Assembly (NCBI RefSeq): GCF_902499125.1
Contig: NZ_CABVPX010000026.1
Location: 45,556-109,555, forward strand
DNA: 64,000 nucleotides
From: Burkholderia arboris
Lineage (GTDB): Bacteria; Pseudomonadota; Gammaproteobacteria; Burkholderiales; Burkholderiaceae
Direction: 5' to 3'
Position numbers and translations under genes: made by a program. Of the stretch, positions 9,006 to 15,961 are shown in pieces (positions within the stretch are counted from its first letter, which is position 1; each line of letters begins with the position of its first letter). The notes below the pieces were generated by a model. The model did no database searches and was not told the DNA's origin. It saw only the letters and a list, made by a program, of their open reading frames with translations.

Positions 9006-9587
9006 TTACTTTGCTGCGTCGGGCGCCCACTTGTCGTGGGCGGGCGGCTGGTAGCTGCGCAGCCGTTCGATCAGCTCGACGGGATCGGATTCGACGCACA
9101 GTGCATCGAAATAGGCCGGACGCATGAAGCCCTCGTCGACCGTATGACGCAAGAGCGAGATCAACGGATCGTAGAACGAATCGATGTTGTAGACCGCGAC
9201 GGGCTTGCGGTGATAGCCGAGCTGCGCCCACGTGTAGACCTCGAAGAGCTCTTCGAGCGTGCCGGCGCCGCCGGGCATCGCGACGAACGCGTCGGAGAGG
9301 TCGGCCATCATTTTCTTGCGGTGGTGCATGTCAGGCACGACGTGCAGTTCCGACAGCCCCGTATGGCCGACTTCCTTGTCGACGAGCAGTTCGGGGATCA
9401 CGCCGACCGCACGGCCGCCGGCCGCCATCACTTCGTCGGCGATCACGCCCATCAGGCCGACGCGGCCGCCGCCGTAGACGAGCGTGAGGCCCGCATCGAC
9501 GAGCGCGCGGCCGAAGGCGCGCGCGGCGTCGGCATAGACGGGCCGCACGCCGGGCGACGAGCCGCAGTAAACACAGACTGCCTTCAT
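9006..9587 (-). CDS. LOG family protein (cytokinin riboside 5'-monophosphate phosphoribohydrolase-like)
   Basis: A 193-residue Rossmann-like protein of the TIGR00730/LOG family. It has VYCGSS at the N terminus, LVYGGGRVGLMG, and the active-site pattern PGGAGTLEELFEV. LOG enzymes release free nucleobases from N6-modified AMP; in bacteria most act as nucleotide 5'-monophosphate nucleosidases. The ATG at 9587 overlaps the TetR stop (ATGA), so regulator and enzyme are translationally coupled. A longer upstream frame overlapping TetR is rejected because the family starts at MKAVCVYCGSS. Confidence 0.88.
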   Translation of the reverse strand: MKAVCVYCGSSPGVRPVYADAARAFGRALVDAGLTLVYGGGRVGLMGVIADEVMAAGGRAVGVIPELLVDKEVGHTGLSELHVVPDMHHRKKMMADLSDAFVAMPGGAGTLEELFEVYTWAQLGYHRKPVAVYNIDSFYDPLISLLRHTVDEGFMRPAYFDALCVESDPVELIERLRSYQPPAHDKWAPDAAK

Positions 9588-10342
9588 TGCTTGGAATCCT
9601 TGGCGGGGGGCTGCCCGGTGGTGACCGGGCTGCCGGCCGGGCGCGGCGAGCCGTCGCGCGGCGGCAGGTAGTCGGTGAACTGGCGCTTGGGCAGCTTGCC
9701 GGAGACCAGGTCGTCGAACAGCTGGCGCGAACGGCCGCGCAGGTACGGCGCCATCACGGAGATCACGTGCATGCTGACCTGGTGCAGTTCCTCGCGGATC
9801 GCGTCCTGGTCGTTGTATTTGCGCGGATGCATCACGTACTGATACGACAGCCAGTAGGTCGAGATGACGGCCATGTTGGTCGCGATGACTTCGATCTCGG
9901 TGGGCGTCGCGACCATTTCCGCGTCGGACACGAGCAGCTCGCACATGTCGTGCGCGAAGCGCACCTTGTGGCTGATGATCTGCTTGAAGTGCGTCTCGAG
10001 CGTGCGGTTACGGGCGAGCAGGTCGTTGAGGTCGCGATACAGGAACCGGTAGGTCCACATGAAATCGGCCATGTACTGCAGGTACGACCAGGTTTCGTCG
10101 ATCGTCGGACGATGATCTTCGGGAAAGCGCAGCCGCCGTTCGATCTGCTGCTCGAACTGCGCGAAGATGCTGTTGATGATGTCGTCCTTGTTGCGGAAAT
10201 GGTAGTACAGGTTGCCTGGACTGATTTCCATTTCCTCGGCGATCGTCGTGGTCGTGACGTTCGGCTCGCCGATCTCGTTGAAGAGTTTCAACGACAACTC
10301 GAGAATCCGTTCGCGGGTGCGGCGGGGAGGTTTCGCTTCCAT
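9584..10342 (-). CDS. TetR family transcriptional regulator
   Basis: A 252-residue TetR-type repressor. The N-terminal helix-turn-helix covers roughly residues 10-55 (RERILELSLKLFNEIG, then TTTTIAEEMEISPGNLYYHFRNKDDI). The ligand domain is long and helical, and the C-terminal 25 residues are Pro-rich. The ligand is unknown. Its stop overlaps the LOG gene start, which suggests that it controls this operon and itself. Confidence 0.9.
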   Translation of the reverse strand: MEAKPPRRTRERILELSLKLFNEIGEPNVTTTTIAEEMEISPGNLYYHFRNKDDIINSIFAQFEQQIERRLRFPEDHRPTIDETWSYLQYMADFMWTYRFLYRDLNDLLARNRTLETHFKQIISHKVRFAHDMCELLVSDAEMVATPTEIEVIATNMAVISTYWLSYQYVMHPRKYNDQDAIREELHQVSMHVISVMAPYLRGRSRQLFDDLVSGKLPKRQFTDYLPPRDGSPRPAGSPVTTGQPPAKDSKQ

Positions 10343-10436
10343 GTCGTCCGGCCCTGTGTGTGCCGGACTGGCGGGCGCTGCAATCGATGCTGCGTGATTC
10401 GTCCGGCGCGGGTTGCTGTTCTATGTCTAGCGGACG

Positions 10437-10442
10437 ATTATA
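10437..10442 (-). promoter_or_regulatory. -10 box upstream of the TetR operon
   Basis: On the minus strand the sequence reads TATAAT, about 95 nt upstream of the TetR start codon. No convincing -35 hexamer is seen at 16-18 bp, which would suit an activated or weak promoter. The rest of the 209-bp gap to the next gene shows no clear structure. Confidence 0.35.
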
Positions 10443-10551
10443 AACCGGGGTTTCGCCACATCGGGCGCATTTCGTGATCGCGGCCCCGCGCGGCGCATGG
10501 TGCAGCGCCGCACGCGGGCGGGGCGAAAGGCGTTTGCCGGGCGGTCGTCGG

Positions 10552-11088
10552 CTAGAAGCCGAGCCAGCGTGCGACGACCGGGCCGAGCACGAAGCCCCAC
10601 GTCGTCACGCACGCGAACAGCGCGACCGTCACGGCCGCGCTGCCGAGGTCCTTCGCGCGCTTGGAGAGTTCGTGGCGCTCGAGCGAGATGCGGTCGATCG
10701 CGGCTTCGACGCTCGAGTTCAGCAGCTCGACGATCAGCACGAGCAGCACCGAGCCGATCAGCAGCGCGCGCGACGCGACCGGCACCGGCGCGAATGCGCC
10801 GATCGGGAGCATCAGCGCGGCCAGCGTGAGCTCCTGGCGAAATGCGCTTTCCTCGCGGATCGCGACGCGAAAGCCGTTCAGCGAATGCTTGAGGGCGAAC
10901 CACGCGCGCGTGATGCCGCGATGGCGCTTGTACGGGTTCGGCGGCAGCGGCGACAGTTGATCGTCGGGGCCGAGCGGCTCGTGCGCGTGCACGTCCGCTT
11001 CGGCGTGCGGCTCTTCCTCGTCGAACGGGCGGTGCCGTTGCGGCGTGGCGTCGGGGGGCGGGGTCTTGTCGTTCAGGTCTCGTTTCAA
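10552..11088 (-). CDS. dgkA: Diacylglycerol kinase (DgkA type)
   Basis: About 178 residues; the last 125 are a standard prokaryotic diacylglycerol kinase with three membrane helices and the active-site stretch ERHELSKRAKDLGSAAV. It phosphorylates diacylglycerol to phosphatidic acid in the inner membrane. A 55-residue acidic, His/Pro-rich N-terminal extension is unusual for the family. No ATG occurs in that part; a TTG at 11086-11088 overlaps the stop of the glycosyltransferase gene (TTGA) and is the best start. The preceding phosphoesterase and glycosyltransferase both suggest diacylglycerol metabolism. Confidence 0.85.
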   Translation of the reverse strand: MKRDLNDKTPPPDATPQRHRPFDEEEPHAEADVHAHEPLGPDDQLSPLPPNPYKRHRGITRAWFALKHSLNGFRVAIREESAFRQELTLAALMLPIGAFAPVPVASRALLIGSVLLVLIVELLNSSVEAAIDRISLERHELSKRAKDLGSAAVTVALFACVTTWGFVLGPVVARWLGF

Positions 11089-12119
11089 ACGGCGGCACCT
11101 TCGGCTGGCGAGTACGCGGTCTTCGGCAGCGGCTTCAGATGCGACGCGAACTGCTCGGATGCCGCGCGCCACGAGAAGCGTTCGGCCCACGCGCGCGCAG
11201 TCGTGCGTTCGATCTTCAGCGCCTCGAGGCAGGCTTCCTGCAGGTCCTCGTGCATCGCGCCGGCATCGCCTCCGCCGAGCACGTCGATCGGGCCCGTGAC
11301 GGGATACGCGGCCACCGGCGTGCCGCAGGCGAGCGCCTCGAGCAGCACGAGGCCGAACGTGTCGGTGCGACTCGGAAACACGAACACGTCGGCCGCAGCA
11401 TACACCTTCGCAAGCTCGGCCTGTGACAGCACGCCGAGATAGTTCGCCTCCGGATAGCGCGACTTCAGTTCCGCGAGCGCGGGGCCTTCGCCCGCGACCC
11501 ACTTCGAGCCCGGCAGGTCGAGGCGCAGGAACGCCTCGACGTTCTTCTCGATCGCGACGCGGCCCACGTACAGGAAGATCGGCCGCGCCGTGTTGAGCAC
11601 CTTCGATTCCATCGGCCGGAACACGTCGAGGTCGACGCCGCGGGTCCACAGCACGACGTTCGTGAAGCCGAATTTCTCGAGGTCCTGCTTGACGACCGGC
11701 GTCGGCGCCATCACGGCGAGCGACGGGCCGTGGAACCAGTGCAGGAAGCGGTAGGTCGCGGCGAGCGGGATGCCGAAGCGCGCCTGCACGTATTCCGGAA
11801 AGCGCGTGTGGTACGCGGTCGTGTACGGCAGCTTGCGGGCGCGCGCATAGCGTCGCGCGGCGAGGCCGAGCGGGCCTTCGGTCGCGATGTGCAGCGCGTC
11901 GGGTGCGAACGCATCGATCCGCGCGCGCAGCTTGCGGTACGGCAGGATCGACAGGCGGATCTCGGGGTAGGTCGGGCAGGGCACCGTGCGGAATTCCAGC
12001 GGCGTCAGCATTTCGACGCGGTGGCCGAGCGCCGTGAGTTCGCGCGACGTGCTCTTCAGCGTGCGCACGACGCCGTTGACCTGCGGTTCCCACGCGTCGG
12101 TGACGATCATGATCTTCAT
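11085..12119 (-). CDS. GT4 glycosyltransferase, Agt-like (glycolipid synthesis)
   Basis: A 344-residue GT-B fold glycosyltransferase. The N-terminal acceptor domain begins MKIMIVTDAWEPQVNGVV, and HIATEGPLGLAARR and YHTRFPEY follow. The C-terminal donor domain has VGRVAIEKN, VAGEGPALAEL and the E-x7-E-like motif FPSRTDTFGLVLLEALACG. The layout and N terminus strongly resemble alphaproteobacterial Agt, which glycosylates diacylglycerol during phosphate starvation. It lies 30 nt downstream of a PlcP-like phosphoesterase and overlaps a diacylglycerol kinase gene, consistent with glycolipid formation. The substrate is inferred, not shown. Confidence 0.8.
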   Translation of the reverse strand: MKIMIVTDAWEPQVNGVVRTLKSTSRELTALGHRVEMLTPLEFRTVPCPTYPEIRLSILPYRKLRARIDAFAPDALHIATEGPLGLAARRYARARKLPYTTAYHTRFPEYVQARFGIPLAATYRFLHWFHGPSLAVMAPTPVVKQDLEKFGFTNVVLWTRGVDLDVFRPMESKVLNTARPIFLYVGRVAIEKNVEAFLRLDLPGSKWVAGEGPALAELKSRYPEANYLGVLSQAELAKVYAAADVFVFPSRTDTFGLVLLEALACGTPVAAYPVTGPIDVLGGGDAGAMHEDLQEACLEALKIERTTARAWAERFSWRAASEQFASHLKPLPKTAYSPAEGAAV

Positions 12120-12149
12120 CGCGGCATGTGTCCTGTAAGTAGGGTTGTG

Positions 12150-13088
12150 TCAGGCAGTGGCCTTGGCCTTGCGCGACGTGGTCTCCGACGGCGCGGTGCG
12201 CATCACCGTCCAGTAGACGATCTTCAGTTCGCCTTCCATCGTTTCGACGAGCGCGGACAGGCTTTCGACCCAGTCGCCGTCGTTGCAATACAGCACGCCG
12301 TCGATGTCGCGGATCTCGGCCTTGTGGATGTGGCCGCACACGACACCGTCGCAGCCGCGGCGGCGCGCCTCGTCGGTCATCACGGTCTCGAACTGCGAGA
12401 TGAAGTTGACCGCGTTCTTGACCTGGTGCTTCAGGTACTGCGACAGCGACCAGTACTGGAAGCCGAGCCGGCTGCGGATCCGGTTGAACCAGCGGTTCAG
12501 CACGAGGATCAGCGTGTAGAGCGTGTCGCCGAGATACGCGAGCCATTTCGCGTGCTGGATCACGCCGTCGAACAGGTCGCCGTGCACGATCCACAAACGT
12601 TTGCCCGCAAGCGTCGTGTGGAACGCCTCGCCGCGCACCTGGATGTCGCCGAACGCGAGGTCGCAGAACTGCCGCGCGCCTTCGTCGTGGTTGCCGGGGA
12701 TGTAGACGACCTGCGTGCCCTTGCGCGCCTTGCGCAGGATCTTCTGCACGACGTCGTTGTGCGCCTGCGGCCAGTACCAGCCCTTCTTCAGCTGCCAGCC
12801 GTCGATGATGTCGCCGACGAGGTACAGGTATTCCGAATCGTTGTGGCGCAGGAAGTCGAGCAGGTACGGCGCCTGGCAACCGCTCGAGCCGAGGTGGATG
12901 TCGGACAGCCAGATGGTGCGGTAGCGATGGGCGGGCGCGTCGGGGTCCTCGTGCTGCGTGGAATGCGCGGCAGGCGGTTCTTGCGACGCCAGGCTGTCGC
13001 TTGCAGCCGAGCCGGACAGGAAGGCAGTGGCGGCGCGGGCGCCGATGGGGTGACGGAACAGTGAGGTCGCGGACGTTTTCTGGCCCAT
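12150..13088 (-). CDS. Calcineurin-like phosphoesterase, PlcP/LpxH-like
   Basis: A 312-residue metallophosphoesterase with the two-metal motifs in order: SDIHLG, VGDIIDGW, GNHDE, HGDLFDG and GHIHKAEI. Family members are usually labelled UDP-2,3-diacylglucosamine hydrolase-like (COG2908). The conserved block with WYWPQAHNDVVQK and CNDGDWVES is the form seen in PlcP, a phospholipase C-type enzyme that removes phospho-headgroups under phosphate limitation. The first 50 residues are low-complexity. It is the first gene of a three-gene minus-strand operon with an Agt-like transferase and DgkA. True LpxH of lipid A synthesis is an alternative, but the partner genes favour PlcP. Confidence 0.8.
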   Translation of the reverse strand: MGQKTSATSLFRHPIGARAATAFLSGSAASDSLASQEPPAAHSTQHEDPDAPAHRYRTIWLSDIHLGSSGCQAPYLLDFLRHNDSEYLYLVGDIIDGWQLKKGWYWPQAHNDVVQKILRKARKGTQVVYIPGNHDEGARQFCDLAFGDIQVRGEAFHTTLAGKRLWIVHGDLFDGVIQHAKWLAYLGDTLYTLILVLNRWFNRIRSRLGFQYWSLSQYLKHQVKNAVNFISQFETVMTDEARRRGCDGVVCGHIHKAEIRDIDGVLYCNDGDWVESLSALVETMEGELKIVYWTVMRTAPSETTSRKAKATA

Positions 13089-13133
13089 GCATGACTCGCG
13101 CCGGTTGACATTACCGGCATTCCGCCATGCGGG

Positions 13134-13157
13134 CGTGACTGTGCCGTGACAGTCACG
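13134..13157 (-). promoter_or_regulatory. Pho-box-like repeat / inverted repeat upstream of the plcP-like operon
   Basis: On the minus strand, CTGTCAC-GGCA-CAGTCAC (13135-13152 on the plus strand) has the 7-4-7 layout of a PhoB box, with 12 of 14 half-site positions matching a CTGTCAC/T repeat. The same bases also form a perfect inverted repeat with 9-bp arms and a 6-nt centre, so an ordinary dimeric operator or an RNA hairpin is possible. It lies about 46 bp upstream of the phosphoesterase start codon. The phosphate-linked gene content is what favours the Pho-box reading. Confidence 0.45.
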
Positions 13158-13313
13158 AGACGTTCTTATTACGACCGTTGTAGGGTGTTTAGCAGTGAAT
13201 GAAACGGCGTTGCGTAACCTGCCGCACGGAACGGTTGGTGGTTGTCCGGCAAGGCCGCCGGGCCGGGTGACGGAGGGCGGGACGAGCGGTTTTCGTCTGG
13301 CGAATGCGGTGCG

Positions 13314-13820
13314 TCAGCGCGGTATCGCGACGACGCGCGTGCGCGCGATCCGGTCGTGCGGGAACTGGCGGCCGGCATGGAGCCGGGCGGCGCCGGCCCA
13401 GACGACGATCCACGCGGCCGTGAGCGCGAGCGTGACGGGCACCGACAGGCCGAGGAGCGGGTGCAGCGCGAGCGGCGGCAGGAACCACAGCCAGCCGAGC
13501 GCATAGCGGACGAGCGCGTGGCCGGCGCTCAGCGGCCGGCCGCTCGACGATTCGAGGCGCAGCCGCCAGGTCTTCATCGGCAGCGTCTGGCCGCCATGCG
13601 TCCAGAACCACACGAAGTACGCGCCGACGACGAGCGCGATCCACGCGGCAAGCAGGTTGTGATGGACGAGGCCGTTGCGTTGCTGGGTCGCGAGGCTGAA
13701 TGCGAGCCCGGCGAAGAACACGACGCCGAACAGCAGCACGCCTTCGTAGAGCAGCGCAGCGAGGCGCCGCCGCACGGACGGCGCGGCGGTCGGGGTCCCG
13801 GATGCGCGGGCGTCTGCCAC
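13314..13820 (-). CDS. RDD family membrane protein
   Basis: A 168-residue protein of the RDD family with three to four hydrophobic segments, beginning SVRRRLAALLYEGVLLFGVVF and containing HGGQTLPMKTWRLRL. The family is often linked to transport or membrane homeostasis but has no general function. The start is GTG at 13820, 6 nt after the DUF3106 stop. It is the last gene of the ECF sigma operon, and the following 225 bp hold no gene. Confidence 0.78.
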   Translation of the reverse strand: MADARASGTPTAAPSVRRRLAALLYEGVLLFGVVFFAGLAFSLATQQRNGLVHHNLLAAWIALVVGAYFVWFWTHGGQTLPMKTWRLRLESSSGRPLSAGHALVRYALGWLWFLPPLALHPLLGLSVPVTLALTAAWIVVWAGAARLHAGRQFPHDRIARTRVVAIPR

Positions 13821-13826
13821 GGCCGC

Positions 13827-14594
13827 TCAGGAGCCCTTGAACAGCGAAGGCGCGTCGGCGGGCGATACCGGCGCCACGGCGGCCGGCGCGGACGCCGCGC
13901 CAGAGGTCGACGACGCGGGCACCGGCTGCGCGGCGGCGCCGGCCGAGGCGGGCGCCGGTGCGGTGGTCGCGCCGCTTGCCGGGTGTTCGTGCGAATTGAC
14001 GAGGCGGCGGACGTCACGGTCGGCGACGGTCGGCGGTGCGCTGACGACGCTCGGCTTGCGACGGCGCTCGGCGGCCGCGAGACGTTCCTTCTGCTCCTCG
14101 GGGAGTTGCTGGTAGGCCTTCCACGCGCGCTCGCGTGCCTGCGCGGACAGCTCCTTCGCGCTCTGGTAGTTCTCGCGCGCGACGCGGCGCTGCTCGGGCG
14201 TCATCTTGGCCCATTCGGCCATCCGGTCCTGCAGGCGCTTTTGGTCATCGGGCGACAACTTCGCGAAACGCGATGCGATCTTCAGCCATTTGCGCTTGCG
14301 GGCGTCGCTGAAGCCGTCCCACTGGTCGGCGAACGGCGCGAGTGCCGCGCGCTGCGCCGGCGTGAGGCGCGCCCACGACAGCGGGCCGTTGGCGGCCGGC
14401 AGCGGCAGGGGCAGGGGCAGCGCAGGGAGTTCGGTGGTCAGCCCGGTCGCGGCCGAAGCGGGCGCGGCAGGGCTGTTGGCCGCGACGGTGGTCGTCGCGG
14501 GGGCCGGGTGGAATCGGGGATAGGTGGCGACGTAGGAAACGGCGATTGCGATCACGCATCCGAAAAATACGGCCAGGCCGCGCTTCTGACTCAC
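13827..14594 (-). CDS. DUF3106 domain protein, membrane-anchored
   Basis: About 255 residues. One N-terminal helix (GLAVFFGCVIAIAVSYVA) is followed by an Ala/Pro-rich linker, a charged helical DUF3106 region (WARLTPAQRAALAPFADQW through QQLPEEQKERL) and an Ala/Pro-rich tail. No catalytic motif is visible. The start is GTG at 14594, preceded by GAGGGGAT; no ATG exists in the usable region. The protein is probably periplasmic. It sits between the putative sigma/anti-sigma pair and the RDD gene, so a role in the envelope response controlled by that sigma factor is likely. Confidence 0.72.
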   Translation of the reverse strand: MSQKRGLAVFFGCVIAIAVSYVATYPRFHPAPATTTVAANSPAAPASAATGLTTELPALPLPLPLPAANGPLSWARLTPAQRAALAPFADQWDGFSDARKRKWLKIASRFAKLSPDDQKRLQDRMAEWAKMTPEQRRVARENYQSAKELSAQARERAWKAYQQLPEEQKERLAAAERRRKPSVVSAPPTVADRDVRRLVNSHEHPASGATTAPAPASAGAAAQPVPASSTSGAASAPAAVAPVSPADAPSLFKGS

Positions 14595-14620
14595 CCGTGC
14601 GATCCCCTCGTTCTTGTCTG

Positions 14621-15046
14621 TTAGTGGGCGCGCGAAAGATACGCGTTGAACCCGTGGTCGAGATACGCGTTGAGCGGCAGGTCGTCGCTGAGCATCGCCG
14701 CGTCGATGTCGGCGAGTTCGGCGGTGCGCTGCATGTCTTCCCAGTAGGCGATGCCGACGAGCCCCGCGAGCAGCAGCGCGAGCGGCCACGCGCGCAGCAG
14801 GCGGCGCGCGAACGACCCTTGCGGGCGGTTCACGGGCGCCGTGCCGTACGCACCGGCCGCGCCGGCGAAGGCCGGCACGAACACCGGCGCGGTCGCGGCT
14901 TCGGGCTTCTTGCGCGCGAGCGCAGCCCGGCGGGCGGCGGCCAGACGGTCGGTGGTCGCGGCCGGCAGGGCGGTCGCGCGCTCGTCCAGCGCGCGGCGCA
15001 CCTTCAGCGCGAATTCGTGTTCTCGGTTTTCGGGAGCGGAGCTCAT
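14621..15046 (-). CDS. DUF3619 family membrane protein, candidate anti-sigma factor
   Basis: A 141-residue protein with a roughly 80-residue charged cytoplasmic N terminus (HEFALKVRRALDERA), one membrane helix near residues 86-104 (AWPLALLLAGLVGIAYW) and a short C-terminal outside part. Its start overlaps the stop of the ECF sigma gene by 4 nt. Anti-sigma factors of ECF systems typically have this size, topology and position, so that role is inferred, although DUF3619 has no proven function. Confidence 0.7.
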   Translation of the reverse strand: MSSAPENREHEFALKVRRALDERATALPAATTDRLAAARRAALARKKPEAATAPVFVPAFAGAAGAYGTAPVNRPQGSFARRLLRAWPLALLLAGLVGIAYWEDMQRTAELADIDAAMLSDDLPLNAYLDHGFNAYLSRAH

Positions 15047-15606
15047 AGCGTGATTCCTTTGGCCTTGAGCGCGTGCGCCAGCGTGTGAGTGGCGCGAGAG
15101 CAGTGCGTTTTCACACTGCCTTCGGAGCACCCCATTGCGGCGGCAGTCTCGGCGACATCCATATCTTCCCAATAACGCATCAGGAACGCTTCCCGTTGAC
15201 GCGCTGGAAGTTTCTGGATTTCTTCGTCGATCAGGGCCAGAACCTGCTCTCTTTCGAGGCGGTGCTCGCTGCTCTCGACGCCCGCGTTGTCGTCCGCGGA
15301 TTCGAGCGTTTCGAGCGGGTCGAAGTCGTCGTCGTCGGTATTGTTCAGCGACGAGAAGAGCGTCACCCACGTATTGCGGACTTTCTGCCGGCGGAACCAG
15401 TCGTGGATCGCGTTCTGCAGGATCCGCTGAAAAAGCAGCGGCAATTCGGCCGCCGGCCGGTCGCCGTACTTCTCTGCGAGCTTGATCATCGCGTCCTGCA
15501 CGATGTCGAGCGACGCATCGTCGTCACGCACGGCGTACGCAGCCTGCTTGAACGCGCGCCTTTCGACGCCCGCCAGAAAGTCGGCGAGTTCCTTGTCTGA
15601 TGCCAT
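15043..15606 (-). CDS. ECF-type RNA polymerase sigma factor
   Basis: A 187-residue sigma-70 family protein with only regions 2 and 4. Region 2 includes LDIVQDAMIKLAEKYG and the promoter-melting part ILQNAIHDWFRRQKVRN. Region 4 includes KLPARQREAFLMRYWEDM and the helix-turn-helix ETAAAMGCSEGSVKTHCSRA. The linker holds an acidic run (NNTDDDDFDPLE). Start ATG at 15606. It heads an operon with DUF3619, DUF3106 and RDD genes. Divergent from ilvI, so both promoters lie within 15607-15961. Confidence 0.88.
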   Translation of the reverse strand: MASDKELADFLAGVERRAFKQAAYAVRDDDASLDIVQDAMIKLAEKYGDRPAAELPLLFQRILQNAIHDWFRRQKVRNTWVTLFSSLNNTDDDDFDPLETLESADDNAGVESSEHRLEREQVLALIDEEIQKLPARQREAFLMRYWEDMDVAETAAAMGCSEGSVKTHCSRATHTLAHALKAKGITL

Positions 15607-15786
15607 TCCGTGAAGGTATGCGCTGCGGGCCGCTGCGTGGTGTAAAAGGTCGAAAAATTTCGTAAAACCCGCGGATGCTATCAAATTTTCGTGCCGCTTG
15701 GCACCGGGTTGGGGTCGGCACGTTGCGCGCGAGCCGCGGCGGCGGGGCGCCGGGCGGCGCGCATGATGCGGTGCGGGATATTTTGC

Positions 15787-15815
15787 TTGACGACCCCATC
15801 GCGACCCGCTATCGT
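15787..15815 (+). promoter_or_regulatory. Sigma-70-like promoter of ilvIHC
   Basis: TTGACG (15787-15792), a 17-bp spacer and TATCGT (15810-15815) form a good sigma-70 match. Transcription would start near 15822, giving an ilvI leader of about 140 nt. I found no branched-chain-amino-acid-rich leader peptide in that leader. The 355-bp gap 15607-15961 otherwise holds only the divergent sigma-factor promoter region. Confidence 0.6.
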
Positions 15816-15961
15816 CAATGATTCGCAACATGAAGTGATGGTCTCATTTGAGGCTGGCCCAAGAAGCCCGCCCTTCAAACTGGACGCGCCGCTTGAACCC
15901 GAGCCACAAGCCCGGCAGAGAGCACCCGATCAATTTTTTGCCGAAAATTCGAAAGGTCAAA

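Noticed and set aside
13827..14789. Longer reading frame for the DUF3106 protein
   Set aside because: The N-terminal 65 residues would overlap the end of the DUF3619 gene and are Arg-rich shadow sequence. The GTG at 14594 follows a ribosome binding site and gives a clean membrane anchor.
15822..15961. Attenuator leader peptide before ilvI
   Set aside because: The short frames in the leader are not enriched in Ile, Val or Leu codons and no terminator/antiterminator pair was found, unlike the leuA region.
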